64,000 nucleotides of DNA from Novosphingobium kaempferiae (GCF_021227995.1 NZ_CP089301.1:2294001-2358000), one strand, 5' to 3'; counted from the stretch's first letter, positions 1-8,532 are shown. The notes: generated by a model not told the origin, from the sequence alone. Numbers and translations: made by a program.

Positions 1-195
1 CAGAGCCCGATCAGCCTGCTCGAACTCGGTTTGCACGGGCGCAGCGGCAAGGTCGTCCTGCTCTGTCCCGACGGGTTCTGGCGCAAGGGCAACGTCGACA
101 TCACCGCCGACCGCTACGGCGTGAAGCGCGTGGCGGACTTCGACGAACTCGTCGCGGAAGTCCGCGCGCGCCTCAGGCGCTGGAAACCCGGCTGA
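1..195 (+). CDS. Nucleoside 2-deoxyribosyltransferase-like protein, C-terminal part
   Basis: The window opens inside an open frame that ends with TGA at 193-195, leaving 64 residues. The visible part has a stretch reading SPISLLELGLHGRSGK followed by VVLLCPDGFWRKGNVDI. This matches my memory of the C-terminal half of small nucleoside 2-deoxyribosyltransferase-like proteins, where an LLELG helix precedes a strand and a FWRKGNVD motif. In that fold the glutamate of the helix is usually catalytic. The N-terminal half with the nucleoside-binding motifs lies outside the window, so substrate and activity cannot be judged. An alternative is a related domain of unknown function with the same Rossmann-like fold. 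Confidence 0.6.
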   Translation, partial: QSPISLLELGLHGRSGKVVLLCPDGFWRKGNVDITADRYGVKRVADFDELVAEVRARLRRWKPG

Positions 196-213
196 CCCTC
201 AGGTTACGGAGCC

Positions 214-402
214 TCAGGTCTCCGGAAACGAGAGTGTATGGTTCAGCCGCTCCATCACCTCTTCGAGCGGCTCGACCACCGTCACCGAGCGGCCCTCGCC
301 GAAACGGATGCGGGTGCCTTCGGAAACCTGCGAAATGAACGTGACCTGCGAGGCGTTGACGGCGGTTGCGGTGCGGTCTGCCCCGGTGAACTTCACGAAC
401 AT
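214..402 (-). CDS. Small FlbD-like hypothetical protein (62 aa)
   Basis: This is a 62-residue protein starting MFVKFTGADRTATAVNAS and containing a GTRIRFGEGRSVTVVEPLEE stretch. An AGGAG ribosome-binding site lies just upstream of the ATG. The arrangement of a short beta hairpin with 'VNAS', then a 'G..I.FG.G..V.V.E..EEV' strand-turn-strand and a terminal helix, resembles the FlbD family of small proteins. No flagellar gene is nearby, so a flagellar role is not supported. The longer overlapping frame at 173-409 lacks this pattern and was not used. Its neighbours face other directions, so it is probably monocistronic. Confidence 0.55.
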   Translation of the reverse strand: MFVKFTGADRTATAVNASQVTFISQVSEGTRIRFGEGRSVTVVEPLEEVMERLNHTLSFPET

Positions 403-586
403 GGATCACCTCTCCTGCTTGTTATTGGAAGGGGAGACTAGGACGCGTTCGCGCCGTGCGATAGAGTGTTCTCGACAGGTCGCGGTGGATCATTTTCGAC
501 ACAAGACCTGACGTTGCAGCAACGGAACGGACACGTTCCAGCCATATCGCATCGGCGCCCTGCCTGCCATTACACTCAAGGATCGC

Positions 587-1273
587 ATGACCTTTCGCCC
601 TGCCCTCCTCGCCGCCGCTGCAACCTTCGCCTTCGCAACCGGCGCGCACGCCGAGACGACGCACGACGAGCAGGCCTGGGTCAACCTGACGGCGATGGGG
701 CCGATCTCGGGCGACGTGGTCTATTTCGCCGAGCTCCAGCCGCGCGTGGGCGATGGCATCTCGCGCCTCGACGCCCTGCTGCTGCGCGGCGCGGTGGGAG
801 TGAAGCTCTCGCCGAAGGTCACGCTGTACCAGGGCTACGCCCATGTCATCACGCCGGTGGACGGCGGGCGCGACATCAACGAGGAGCGCAGCTTCCAGCA
901 GCTCAACGTCGCGCTCGGCAAGCCTTTCGGCGGCGAACTGTCCTCGCGCACGCGGCTCGAACAGCGCTGGCGCTCGAACGGCAGCGACATGGGCTGGCGC
1001 CTGCGCGAGATGCTCCGCTACGAGCACCCGCTCAAGCAGGGCAGCGACGCGGTGAACGCGCTCGTCTACGCCGAGGGCTTCGTGGCGTTCAACGACACCG
1101 ACTGGGGCGCGCGTGCGGGCTTCGACCAGCTGCGCAGCTTCGTCGGCGCGGAAGTGGGCCTGCCGGGTGCATCGACGCTGGAACTGGGCTACCTCAACCA
1201 GACCATCGACCAGACGCGCGGACGCACGCGGATGAACCACGTCGCGTCGATCACGCTGTTTTATCGGCATTGA
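587..1273 (+). CDS. DUF2490-type outer-membrane beta-barrel protein
   Basis: The product is 228 residues. Residues 1-22 form a clear Sec signal peptide ending in AHA. The mature part has alternating polar and aromatic strands typical of a small outer-membrane barrel and ends in FYRH, with an aromatic residue near the C-terminus as in BAM-assembled proteins. Phrases such as 'LQPRVGDG', 'RTRLEQRWR' and 'RLREMLRYEHPL' fit the DUF2490 family, whose function is unknown. An AAGGA ribosome-binding site precedes the ATG. The gene is divergent from the small FlbD-like gene and convergent with the amidohydrolase, from which a palindromic repeat separates it. Confidence 0.75.
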   Translation: MTFRPALLAAAATFAFATGAHAETTHDEQAWVNLTAMGPISGDVVYFAELQPRVGDGISRLDALLLRGAVGVKLSPKVTLYQGYAHVITPVDGGRDINEERSFQQLNVALGKPFGGELSSRTRLEQRWRSNGSDMGWRLREMLRYEHPLKQGSDAVNALVYAEGFVAFNDTDWGARAGFDQLRSFVGAEVGLPGASTLELGYLNQTIDQTRGRTRMNHVASITLFYRH

Positions 1274-1276
1274 TAG

Positions 1277-1402
1277 TTCCTCCCCGAGCTTGTCTCGGGG
1301 AGGGGGACCGCCGCGAAGCGGTGGTGGAGGGGGAGAGCTCAGCCAGTTCCCCCTCCGTCAGCCCTAACGGGCTGCCACCTCCCCGAGCGAGCTCGGGGAG
1401 GA
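1277..1402. repeat. Palindromic intergenic repeat (family D) between convergent genes
   Basis: Two inverted copies of CCTCCCCGAGC...CGGGGAGG-type hairpins flank a centre that itself pairs (GGTGGAGGGGGA against CCCCCTCC). The whole block fills the gap between two convergent genes. It could act as a bidirectional terminator, although there is no U-tract. It is unrelated in sequence to the other repeat families in the window. Confidence 0.7.
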
Positions 1403-1413
1403 ATTTGGGCGGC

Positions 1414-2679
1414 TCAGAACGGCAGGTTGTACAGCCGCACCGCGTTGTCCTGCAGCACCTTCTTGCGCGTGGCGTGGTCGTAGCCGCCCAGCACGTCCTT
1501 CAGGTGCTCCTGCACGCCCGGATAGAGCGAGGTGGGGTGCGGGAAGTCGGTCTCGAACATCACGTTGTCGACGCCGATGATCTCCAGCAGGTACTTGGGC
1601 GCGATCTTCTCGAACCAGAAGGTGCAGAAGAAGTGGTCGCGGAAGTAGTCCCAGGGCTGCTTGCGGAGCACGTCGCGCATGATCGGCAGCATCTCGCGGA
1701 ACTGGTGTTCCAGCGCCTCGACCGCGAAGGGCACCCAGCCCGCGCCGCTCTCGATGAGGCCGATCTTGAGGCCGGGGTGACGGTCGAGGCGGCCCGAGAC
1801 CATCCAGTTGCCGAGCGTCGCCGCGTTGCCGATGGAGAACATCGTCGCCACCACCGACAGCGTCTGCTCGAACTTGAAGCCTTCCCAGGTCAGCGTGTTC
1901 GGGTCGATCGCCGCATTGAGGTGGAAGTTGAGCGGCATGCCGGTGGCGTCGCACATCTCCAGGAACGGGGTCCAGTAGTCATGGTTGAAGCTGGGCACGC
2001 CGACGCGCTCGGGCGTGTCGGGCAGGACGAAGCCCTTGAGACCGATGTCGTGGCAGCGCTTCGCCTCGGCTTCCAGCGCCTTCTGGTCCCAGAACGGCAG
2101 GTGCGCCATGTTGAAGATGCGCTGGCCGGACGTCTCCTGGAACTCGGCCGAGGCGTCGTTGTAGATCTGGATGACCTTGAGCGCGAGGTCGAGATCGCCG
2201 AGGCTCATCAGCGAGCCTGCCTGCGTCACGCCCGAGTTCTGGAAGCAGATCTGCGCGTGGACGCCCATGTCGTCCATCGCCTGAAGGCGCGCCTTCAGTT
2301 CATGGCCGCCGGGGTGCGCCTGCTCCAGCTTGGGGAAGGCGAGGCGGCCGAGCAGCTTGTTGTTGTCGGCGCGGATGACGTTGCCGCCCAGCGTGCCGAA
2401 GTCCCGGTCGCCCACGAACCAGCGGTCGGTGCCGTTGACCCGCTCCACGCGCGGCATCTTGTCCTTCCAGCCCGCCGGGGCGCGGCTGGTGAACAGGTCC
2501 GGCGCCTCGGTGATGTGGGTGTCGGTGTCGACGATCTTGATGCCCTCGAACATCGGATCGAGCCCGCGCGACTGCGAGGCGTAGTCCACCTCGCGGATTA
2601 CGCCGCCCTCGGTATATCCTTCCGCCGACCAGTACTTGCGGGCGTTCGCCGCCATCTCCTGGGTGTCAGACTCGGCCAT
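1414..2679 (-). CDS. Amidohydrolase 2 family metal-dependent hydrolase/decarboxylase
   Basis: The product is 421 residues and matches the amidohydrolase-related family (TIM-barrel decarboxylases and hydrolases such as ACMSD-like enzymes). The N-terminal strand motif IVDTDTHITEAPD carries the Asp-x-His metal site. LNFHLNAA in the middle and a late FETDFPHPTSLYPG motif supply the other expected His and Asp ligands. I chose the ATG at 2679 rather than the adjacent GTG at 2682 because GGGAG lies about eight bases before it. No signal peptide is seen, so it is cytoplasmic. It is divergent from the P450 with 191 bases between the starts. The pair could share control and act on the same aromatic or terpenoid compound, but this is inference. 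Confidence 0.8.
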   Translation of the reverse strand: MAESDTQEMAANARKYWSAEGYTEGGVIREVDYASQSRGLDPMFEGIKIVDTDTHITEAPDLFTSRAPAGWKDKMPRVERVNGTDRWFVGDRDFGTLGGNVIRADNNKLLGRLAFPKLEQAHPGGHELKARLQAMDDMGVHAQICFQNSGVTQAGSLMSLGDLDLALKVIQIYNDASAEFQETSGQRIFNMAHLPFWDQKALEAEAKRCHDIGLKGFVLPDTPERVGVPSFNHDYWTPFLEMCDATGMPLNFHLNAAIDPNTLTWEGFKFEQTLSVVATMFSIGNAATLGNWMVSGRLDRHPGLKIGLIESGAGWVPFAVEALEHQFREMLPIMRDVLRKQPWDYFRDHFFCTFWFEKIAPKYLLEIIGVDNVMFETDFPHPTSLYPGVQEHLKDVLGGYDHATRKKVLQDNAVRLYNLPF

Positions 2680-2870
2680 CACTCAATCTCCCGAAAAACA
2701 ATTGCCTCTCGTTTCGCAATCGGGCCGGGCTGAGACAATCGCGCAGGGCAACGCCGGGACGATGACTGGCGTTGCGGGGCGCGAGACGGCGGGATTGCGT
2801 GGTTCGTCTCGCTTGCGGCCCTCTTGTTGGGGAGCGGCCGTCCGGGCATCTATTCGTCCGGGAGACGAAC

Positions 2871-4160
2871 ATGCCACAATCGCGAACGCTTGACGACATC
2901 CGCGTGGACTTCGATGCGCCGGACAACGTGCCGAAGGACCGCATCGTCGACCTTTCGTTCGCCAACGGCAGCGAGCCCAACGACCTCGTCGATCCCTACG
3001 AGCCCTTCGCTTGGCTGAATGGCGAGGATATCCCGCGCCTGCTCTTCAACCCACCCGCGCGTTACGGGCTCGGCGCGATATCGGGACGGCAGCAGGGCAA
3101 CTGGGTGGTGTCGCACTATGCCGACATCGAGCGGGTCTATACCGATAACGAGCACTTCTCGAACGCCGGGACCGCCGAATTCCAGCGCCTGATCGGGGAG
3201 ACGTTCAAGTCCATCCCGCTGGCCATCGACCCGCCGGACCACCAGAAGTACCGGCTCTACCTGATGCCCTACTTCAGCCCCGCGCGGATCACCCGCGAGC
3301 TGGAACCGCGCATCCGCGAGGTCGTCGTCGAGATGATCGATGCGGTCGCCGACAAGGGCGAGGTCGACATGGCCTGGGACTTCGCGCGGGTCTACCCGGT
3401 GCGCATCTTCATGGGCCTGATGGGCTTTCCCGCGCCGATGTTCGAGCAGTTCCTCGACTGGGAGTGGGACATCCTGCACTCCGGCTCGCTGGAGAAGATG
3501 CAGGCAGCGCTGCGCGGCGTGCTCGACTTCCTGCGCGGCTTCATCGCCGAGAAGGAGCGCGAGCCCGACGAGCACCTCGTCTCCGCCATCGTCCACGGCA
3601 GGATAGAGGGCCGCGCACCGACCGACGACGAGAAGATCGGCATGGTCTGGTTCCTCTGGCTCGGCGGGCTGGACACCGTGGCGGCGACGATCGCGCAGAT
3701 GTTCCGCCGCATGGCCCTCCAGCCCGAAATCCAGCGCACGATCCGCGAGCGGCCGGAACTCATCAACGGGGCGGTGGAGGAATTCCTGCGCACCCAGCCG
3801 ATCCTCTCCTCCGCGCGGACCGCGACGAAGGACTTCGAATGGCACGGCATTCAGGTGCGCGCGGGCGACTCGTTCCAGTGCCTCAACCCGGCGGGCAACT
3901 TCGACCCCGCGCAGTTCACCGACCCGCGCACCTTCGATCCGGAGCGCAAGGCCAACCGGCACTTCACCTTCGTTGGCGGCGTCCACATCTGCCTCGGCGC
4001 GCACCTCGCGCGGCGGGAACTGCGGCTGCTGCTGGAGGAATGGTTCAGGCGCGTGCCCGAGTTCAGGCCGAAGCCGGGCGCGGATACATCGGTGTTTCCG
4101 GGGCTGCTGTCGATCCGCAACCTGCCGCTGGTGTGGGATACCGCGTCGTCCCGGACCTGA
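2871..4160 (+). CDS. Cytochrome P450 (class I bacterial, CYP101-like features)
   Basis: The product is 429 residues if translation starts at the ATG following GGGAGACGAAC; the frame is open further upstream but without P450 sequence. The I-helix oxygen-activation motif WLGGLDTVAATI is near residue 264, the ExxR pair is EEFLR near 303, and the heme loop is FTFVGGVHICLGAHLAR with the ligand Cys at about 374. GGLDT instead of AGxDT is also found in the camphor hydroxylase group, so a CYP101-type relative acting on a terpenoid is possible. No ferredoxin or ferredoxin reductase gene is adjacent. The last codons (ASSRT and the TGA) lie inside a palindromic repeat, so the native C-terminus was probably rewritten by it. 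Confidence 0.92.
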   Translation: MPQSRTLDDIRVDFDAPDNVPKDRIVDLSFANGSEPNDLVDPYEPFAWLNGEDIPRLLFNPPARYGLGAISGRQQGNWVVSHYADIERVYTDNEHFSNAGTAEFQRLIGETFKSIPLAIDPPDHQKYRLYLMPYFSPARITRELEPRIREVVVEMIDAVADKGEVDMAWDFARVYPVRIFMGLMGFPAPMFEQFLDWEWDILHSGSLEKMQAALRGVLDFLRGFIAEKEREPDEHLVSAIVHGRIEGRAPTDDEKIGMVWFLWLGGLDTVAATIAQMFRRMALQPEIQRTIRERPELINGAVEEFLRTQPILSSARTATKDFEWHGIQVRAGDSFQCLNPAGNFDPAQFTDPRTFDPERKANRHFTFVGGVHICLGAHLARRELRLLLEEWFRRVPEFRPKPGADTSVFPGLLSIRNLPLVWDTASSRT

Positions 4161-4174
4161 TCCGGGACGACGAT
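4144..4174. repeat. Palindromic repeat family B, copy 1 (overlaps P450 stop)
   Basis: A near-perfect inverted repeat: GCGTCGTCCCGGACCTGA followed by its complement TCCGGGACGACG. It supplies the P450 stop codon TGA and its last five codons. Other copies are at 8662-8688, 8754-8780, 14464-14486 (diverged) and 14668-14694. Confidence 0.85.
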
Positions 4175-4185
4175 GCCCTCAAAGT

Positions 4186-4264
4186 TCGTCATTGCGAGCG
4201 TAGCGAAGCAATCCAGCGCGGCCTGAGGTTGCCTTGGATTGCTTCGCTACGCTCGCAACGACGA
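4186..4264. repeat. Palindromic repeat family A, copy 1
   Basis: The left arm is CGTCATTGCGAGCGTAGCGA, continuing AGCAATCCAGCG. The right arm is its complement, reading GGATTGCTTCGCTACGCTCG then CAACGACGA. Arms of about 30 bases flank a short variable centre. It lies between the convergent P450 and Anbu genes and could form a long hairpin that ends transcription from both. Confidence 0.9.
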
Positions 4265-4276
4265 ATGGTAACGGTA

Positions 4277-5041
4277 TTACCCCGAAACTTCCTTCAGCGC
4301 CGGGTCCATCCGATAGTCCGGCAGCCCGTCGAGGGCATTGCGCAGCGCCTCGCTCCAGCTTGTCGAGACCGAGCGGAAATACGCATCCGAAGCGTCGATC
4401 CGCCGCTCATGCCGCGGGGTGAACTGGTCCCGCTCGATCACCAGCAGGTCGAGCGGCAGGCCGACCGAGAGGTTGGCCTTGAGCGTCGAGTCGAACGAGA
4501 CCGTCAGCAGCTTCACCGCGCTCTCGAAGCTCATGTCGCGCTCATAGCCGCGGATCAGGATCGGGCGGCCGTACTTGGTCTCGCCGATCTGGAAGAAGGG
4601 CGTGTCGAAGCTCGCCTCGATGAAGTTGCCTTCGGGGTAGATCAGGAACAGCCGCGGTTCCATGCCCTTGATCTGGCCCGCCACGATCATCGAGGCGCTG
4701 AAGGTGCCCGCTGCCGCGTTCTGGCCGTTGTCGGCGGCGCGTTCCTCGATGATGTCCTGCAGCAGATTGCCCACGATCGAGGCGACCTTGAACATCGTCG
4801 GCGCTTCGAGCAGCGAGTTGTGCCGCTCCGACGGGGCCTTGTTACGCTCCTCAAGCTGGCTGATGACCGACTGCGTGGTGGCGAGGTTGCCCGCGGTCAT
4901 GACCGTGATGATGCGCTCACCGGGGATCTCCCAGTGGTACATCTTGCGGAAGGTCGAGATGTTGTCGACGCCCGAATTGGTGCGCGTGTCGCTCATCAGG
5001 ACGAGCCCGCGATCGAGCATCATGCCGACGCAATAAGTCAT
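4277..5041 (-). CDS. Anbu-type proteasome-like peptidase
   Basis: The product is 254 residues and begins MTYCVGMMLDRGLVLMSDTR. This is the beta-subunit Ntn-hydrolase start with Thr2 as the expected nucleophile once the initiator Met is removed. The SDTRTNSG and VMTAGNLATTQ segments match the ancestral beta subunit (Anbu), a self-assembling homologue of 20S proteasome beta subunits. It is the last gene of a four-gene minus-strand operon with a transglutaminase-like peptidase, an alpha-E protein and a circularly permuted ATP-grasp enzyme. This is the standard Anbu neighbourhood in proteobacteria. No signal peptide is present, so it is cytoplasmic. Substrates of Anbu are not established; a role in turnover of peptide-ligated products made by the neighbours is inference. 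Confidence 0.93.
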   Translation of the reverse strand: MTYCVGMMLDRGLVLMSDTRTNSGVDNISTFRKMYHWEIPGERIITVMTAGNLATTQSVISQLEERNKAPSERHNSLLEAPTMFKVASIVGNLLQDIIEERAADNGQNAAAGTFSASMIVAGQIKGMEPRLFLIYPEGNFIEASFDTPFFQIGETKYGRPILIRGYERDMSFESAVKLLTVSFDSTLKANLSVGLPLDLLVIERDQFTPRHERRIDASDAYFRSVSTSWSEALRNALDGLPDYRMDPALKEVSG

Positions 5042-5142
5042 GGTACCTTACTTAACCCCGTGCAAACCCGTTGTTCCGAGCCCCCCGGCCCGGTGCGACT
5101 TAGGTGCCCCCACCCGACGATGCAACCGCCCTATACGAACGT

Positions 5143-6003
5143 TCAGCCGCCCTGCGCCTGTGTGCCACCGGAGCCGGACTGCTGCTGCTGCATTCCTACC
5201 CGATTCTCGTCTACCGATAAATGAACGTCGAGCCGGGTTTCCCCCGCCCCCATCGCGATGCCGGTGACGGGCGCCGCTTCCGAATAGTCGCAGCCCGTCG
5301 CCACGCGAATGTAGCGCTCGTCCGGGCAGATCGCGTTGGAGACGTCGAACCCGACCCAGCCGAGCCCGGGAACGTGCGCTTCGGCCCAGCCGTGCCCGGC
5401 CTCCTGCTCCACCCGGTCGTCCATCCTCAGATAGCCGCCGACGTAGCGCATCGGCACGTCGAGCATCCGCCCCGCCGCGATGAAGATATGCGCGTGGTCC
5501 TGGCAGACGCCCTTGCCCGCCGCCAGCGCCTGCTCCGCCGTGGTGTGCGCATCGGTGGTGCCGGGAACATACTCCACCTGCTCGCCGATCACGCGGCACA
5601 GGGTATGGAGGTAGCCCAGCATGTCGGTGCGGTCGGCCTCGATCCCGGCCAGAAGCTGACGGACCTTCGTACCGGGCCTGGTCAGCTTGGTCGGCCGCAG
5701 GAAGCACCACAGCGGCATCAACCCGAAGTTCGGGCCGACGACGCCGTTGTTGTCGACCGTGCGCACCGTGCCCTCGCACGTCACGACGACCTCGGGCACG
5801 CCCGGCTCGATGGAGACGAGGTCGACGTGGTTCATGTGCTGGTCTTCGTAGGACGCCTGCGGCGCCGCTCCGGCCAGCGTCATGTTCCACTCGACCACTT
5901 CCTGCCCGTGCGTGGACTTGGGCTTGAGGCGCAGGCGCTGGAGGCCGTGCGTCACCTGATCGGCGAAGATGTAGCGCGTGGTATGCTTGACGGTCAGGAG
6001 CAT
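5143..6003 (-). CDS. Transglutaminase-like cysteine peptidase of the Anbu operon
   Basis: The product is 286 residues. An N-terminal bacterial transglutaminase-like domain begins MLLTVKHTTRYIFADQV. The catalytic core follows: GKGVCQDHAH with Cys about 167, AGHGWAEAHVPG with His about 204, and VGFDVSN with Asp about 220, so the triad is intact. The tail is rich in Gln, Gly and Ser (MQQQQSGSGGTQAQGG), probably a flexible addition. A GGGGAAC sequence serves as ribosome-binding site. It lies between the alpha-E gene, from which a repeat separates it, and Anbu. Members of this family are predicted to act as peptidases or amidases on products of the partner ATP-grasp ligase. Confidence 0.92.
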   Translation of the reverse strand: MLLTVKHTTRYIFADQVTHGLQRLRLKPKSTHGQEVVEWNMTLAGAAPQASYEDQHMNHVDLVSIEPGVPEVVVTCEGTVRTVDNNGVVGPNFGLMPLWCFLRPTKLTRPGTKVRQLLAGIEADRTDMLGYLHTLCRVIGEQVEYVPGTTDAHTTAEQALAAGKGVCQDHAHIFIAAGRMLDVPMRYVGGYLRMDDRVEQEAGHGWAEAHVPGLGWVGFDVSNAICPDERYIRVATGCDYSEAAPVTGIAMGAGETRLDVHLSVDENRVGMQQQQSGSGGTQAQGG

Positions 6004-6020
6004 GGCTGTTCCCCACGGAT

Positions 6021-6106
6021 CGTCATCGCGAGGACCGCAGGTCCGCGGCGATCCGGAGCCGCACCGCGTTGCCCGTGGATTGCTTCGCTACGCTCGCAAT
6101 GACGAA
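6021..6106. repeat. Mosaic palindromic repeat family A, copy 2, inside the Anbu operon
   Basis: The right arm GGATTGCTTCGCTACGCTCG plus CAATGACGAA is intact. The left arm has diverged to CGTCATCGCGAGGACCGCAG followed by a GGCGATCC segment. It lies between two genes of the same transcript rather than at an operon end, so it may be an mRNA processing or stability hairpin. Confidence 0.8.
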
Positions 6107-6128
6107 GTGATAGTGACACAGCCAGATC

Positions 6129-7076
6129 CTATTCGCTGAACCGGTAATCGGCGGCGATGGCGCTGCTGATCTCGATGGTCTTGCCGATGAAGTCCTGCAG
6201 GAATTCGTGCAGCCCGGTCTCGAAGATGTCCTCGATCGTGGTCTGGTGCAGCTTCGCTCCCGCATTGCGCAGCAGTTCGTGCGCCGGAACCTCGTGCCCG
6301 TATTCCTTGGCGAGCCCCGCCATGTTGCTGCGGATCTTGTCGTAGGAGAACATCAGGCTGCGCGGGAACTGGCCGTCGAGGATGAGGAACCGGGCGATCC
6401 CGCGGGGGTCCATGGACCCTGCGTTGAGCCACGAATAGGCGCGGTTGCCCGCGACCGAGCGCAGCAGCGTGTCCCACTGCACGTTGTCGAGGCTGGAGCC
6501 AACCCACGCCGCCGAGGGTAACAGCACGTAGTACTTCACGTCGAGGATGCGCGCGGTGTTGTCCGCCCGCTCGATGAAGGTGCCGATGCGCGAGAAGTTG
6601 AACACCTCGTTGCGCAGCATCGTGCCTTCCAGCGCGCCGCGCACCAGCGTGCCGGTTCGGCGGATCTGCATAAGCACTTCGCCGAGGTTGGTTTCCCGCA
6701 CCGGTCGCGCGAGCAGTTCGCGCAAGTGCATCCAGCCCTCGTTGGTGGTTTCCCACACGGCATTGGTCAGGCTGGTGCGGACCACGCGGGCATTGGTGCG
6801 CGCATTCTCCACCATCGCGAGGACGGAGCCGGGGTTGTCCTTCTCGCGCAGCAGGTAGTTGAACACCTGCGGCCCGGTGAATTCCGAATGCGTGCGCTGG
6901 TAGTCCTCCAACTGGCCGGTGGTGGTGAGGACCGATTTCCATTCCTCGTCCTGCGACTGGCGGCTGCCGCGCGTGAGGGCGAGGTGGAAGCCCACGTCGA
7001 TCAGGCGCGCGGTGTTCTCCGCCCGCTCGAGGTAGCGGCTCATCCAGTAGACGCCGTTGGCTGCACGTCCGAGCAT
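6129..7076 (-). CDS. Alpha-E domain protein (DUF403)
   Basis: The product is 315 residues, all-helical in appearance, beginning MLGRAANGVYWMSRYLERAE. The motifs N.LFW..RY.ERAEN.AR near the start, FNFSRIGTFIERADNTARIL in the middle, and FSYDKIRSNM further on are the hallmark of the alpha-E (DUF403) family. These proteins always travel with circularly permuted ATP-grasp enzymes and are proposed to work with them in making peptide bonds. The gene starts 16 bases after the stop of the ATP-grasp gene, so the two are cotranscribed. The catalytic contribution of alpha-E is not known. Confidence 0.92.
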   Translation of the reverse strand: MLGRAANGVYWMSRYLERAENTARLIDVGFHLALTRGSRQSQDEEWKSVLTTTGQLEDYQRTHSEFTGPQVFNYLLREKDNPGSVLAMVENARTNARVVRTSLTNAVWETTNEGWMHLRELLARPVRETNLGEVLMQIRRTGTLVRGALEGTMLRNEVFNFSRIGTFIERADNTARILDVKYYVLLPSAAWVGSSLDNVQWDTLLRSVAGNRAYSWLNAGSMDPRGIARFLILDGQFPRSLMFSYDKIRSNMAGLAKEYGHEVPAHELLRNAGAKLHQTTIEDIFETGLHEFLQDFIGKTIEISSAIAADYRFSE

Positions 7077-7092
7077 CAGTTGGTCACCCCGC

Positions 7093-8532
7093 TCATTCGT
7101 CCAGCACCCAGCTGTCCTTGGTGCCGCCCCCTTGCGAGGAATTGACCACCAGCGATCCTTTCTTGAGCGCCACGCGGGTCAGCCCGCCGGGCGTGATGTC
7201 GATGCCGTCGGGTGAGACGAGCACGAAGGGGCGAAGGTCGACGTGCCGGGGAGCGAGGCCCTCCTTGGTGAAGATCGGCACGGTCGAGAGCGAGAGCGTG
7301 GGCTGGGCGATGTAGTTGCCCGGCTTGGCGCGCAGCTTGGCCTCGAACTCGGCGATCTCCTTCTTGGAGGAAGTCGGGCCGATCAGCATGCCGTAGCCGC
7401 CCGAACCGTGGACTTCCTTGACGACGAGGTCGGCAAGGTTGTCGAGCACGTAGCCCAGCGAATCCGCCTCCGAGCAGCGCCAGGTCGGCACGTTCTGGAG
7501 GATCGGCTTCTCGCCGGTGTAGAACTCGACGATCTCGGGCATGTAGCTGTAGATCGCCTTGTCGTCGGCGATGCCGGTGCCCGGCGCATTGGCGATGGTG
7601 ACGCCGCCCGAACGGTAGACATCGAAGATGCCCGCAACGCCCAGCACCGAGTTCGGATTGAAGGTCAGCGGGTCGAGGTAATCGTCGTCCACGCGGCGGT
7701 AGATGACGTCGATCGCCTTGTACCCGGTGGTCGTGCGCATGCACACGCGCCCGTCCATGACGCGCAGGTCGCTGCCCTCGACCAGTTCCGCGCCCATCTG
7801 GTCGGCGAGGAAGGCGTGCTCGAAATAGGCGGAATTGTAGATGCCCGGCGTCAGCACCGCGACGACCGGCCGCTTGCTGCCACCCTTGTATGCGGCGGGG
7901 GCGCAGGCCCGCAAGCTACGGGCGAGGCGGCGCGGATAGTCGGAGACGGGGCGCACCGGAACCTTGGTGAACAGTTCCGGGAACATCGCCATCATCGTCT
8001 CGCGGTTCTCCAACATGTAGGAGACGCCGGAAGGGGTGCGGGCGTTGTCTTCCAGCACCATGAAGTCGTCGGGGCCGGTGCGGACGAGGTCGATGCCGAC
8101 GATGTGGGTGTAGACCCCGCCGGGCGGCGTGAAGCCGATCATCTGCGTCAGGAACGCCTCGTTGTTGCGAAGCGCCTCGATCGGCAGGCGGCCGGAGCGG
8201 ATGATCTCCTGCCGGTGGTAGAGATCCTGCAGGAAGGCGTTGATCGCCCGCACCCGCTGCTCGATCCCGCGCGTCAGCTTGCGCCATTCGCGCGCGGTGA
8301 TGATCCGCGGGATCATGTCGAAGGGGATCAGGCGTTCCTCGCCCGCGTCATCCCCGTAGACGTTGAAGGTGATGCCGATGCGGCGGAAGAAGCGTTCCGC
8401 CTCGGCGTCCTGACGGCGCAGCCAAGTGGTGTCCTGACCGTCGAACCATTGGCGGAATTCTTCGTAAGCGGGACGAACGGAGCCGTCCGCATTGAGCATC
8501 TCGTCGAAGTTCTTGCTGCCCGCAGTCGCCAT
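7093..8532 (-). CDS. Circularly permuted type 2 ATP-grasp protein
   Basis: The product is 479 residues, the usual length. Diagnostic stretches are GSGGYGMLIGP (nucleotide-binding loop), 'ILTPGIYNSAYFEHAFLADQ'-type sequence at about residues 225-250, 'YRRVDDDYLDPL', and 'NAPGTGIADDKAIYSYMPEI'. These place it in the DUF404/DUF407 circularly permuted ATP-grasp family. It is the first gene of the operon, with a good GGGAG site before the ATG at 8532. ATP-grasp enzymes of this type are predicted to form amide bonds between amino acids or tag peptides. With alpha-E, transglutaminase and Anbu, the operon looks like a complete synthesis-and-removal module; the product is unknown. Confidence 0.93.
   Translation of the reverse strand: MATAGSKNFDEMLNADGSVRPAYEEFRQWFDGQDTTWLRRQDAEAERFFRRIGITFNVYGDDAGEERLIPFDMIPRIITAREWRKLTRGIEQRVRAINAFLQDLYHRQEIIRSGRLPIEALRNNEAFLTQMIGFTPPGGVYTHIVGIDLVRTGPDDFMVLEDNARTPSGVSYMLENRETMMAMFPELFTKVPVRPVSDYPRRLARSLRACAPAAYKGGSKRPVVAVLTPGIYNSAYFEHAFLADQMGAELVEGSDLRVMDGRVCMRTTTGYKAIDVIYRRVDDDYLDPLTFNPNSVLGVAGIFDVYRSGGVTIANAPGTGIADDKAIYSYMPEIVEFYTGEKPILQNVPTWRCSEADSLGYVLDNLADLVVKEVHGSGGYGMLIGPTSSKKEIAEFEAKLRAKPGNYIAQPTLSLSTVPIFTKEGLAPRHVDLRPFVLVSPDGIDITPGGLTRVALKKGSLVVNSSQGGGTKDSWVLDE

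Noticed and set aside
173..409. 78-codon minus-strand frame over the FlbD-like gene
   Set aside because: It is Arg/His-rich and in a different frame from the 62-residue protein that has a good ribosome-binding site.
466..2733. Very long open frame on the plus strand over the DUF2490 and amidohydrolase genes
   Set aside because: It is the antisense or out-of-frame shadow of two well-supported genes, has strongly biased Arg/Ala/Gly composition and no recognisable domain.
4186..4264. Possible CRISPR or tandem array from the frequent palindromes
   Set aside because: Copies are dispersed singly between genes, not tandem with spacers, so they are REP-like repeats.
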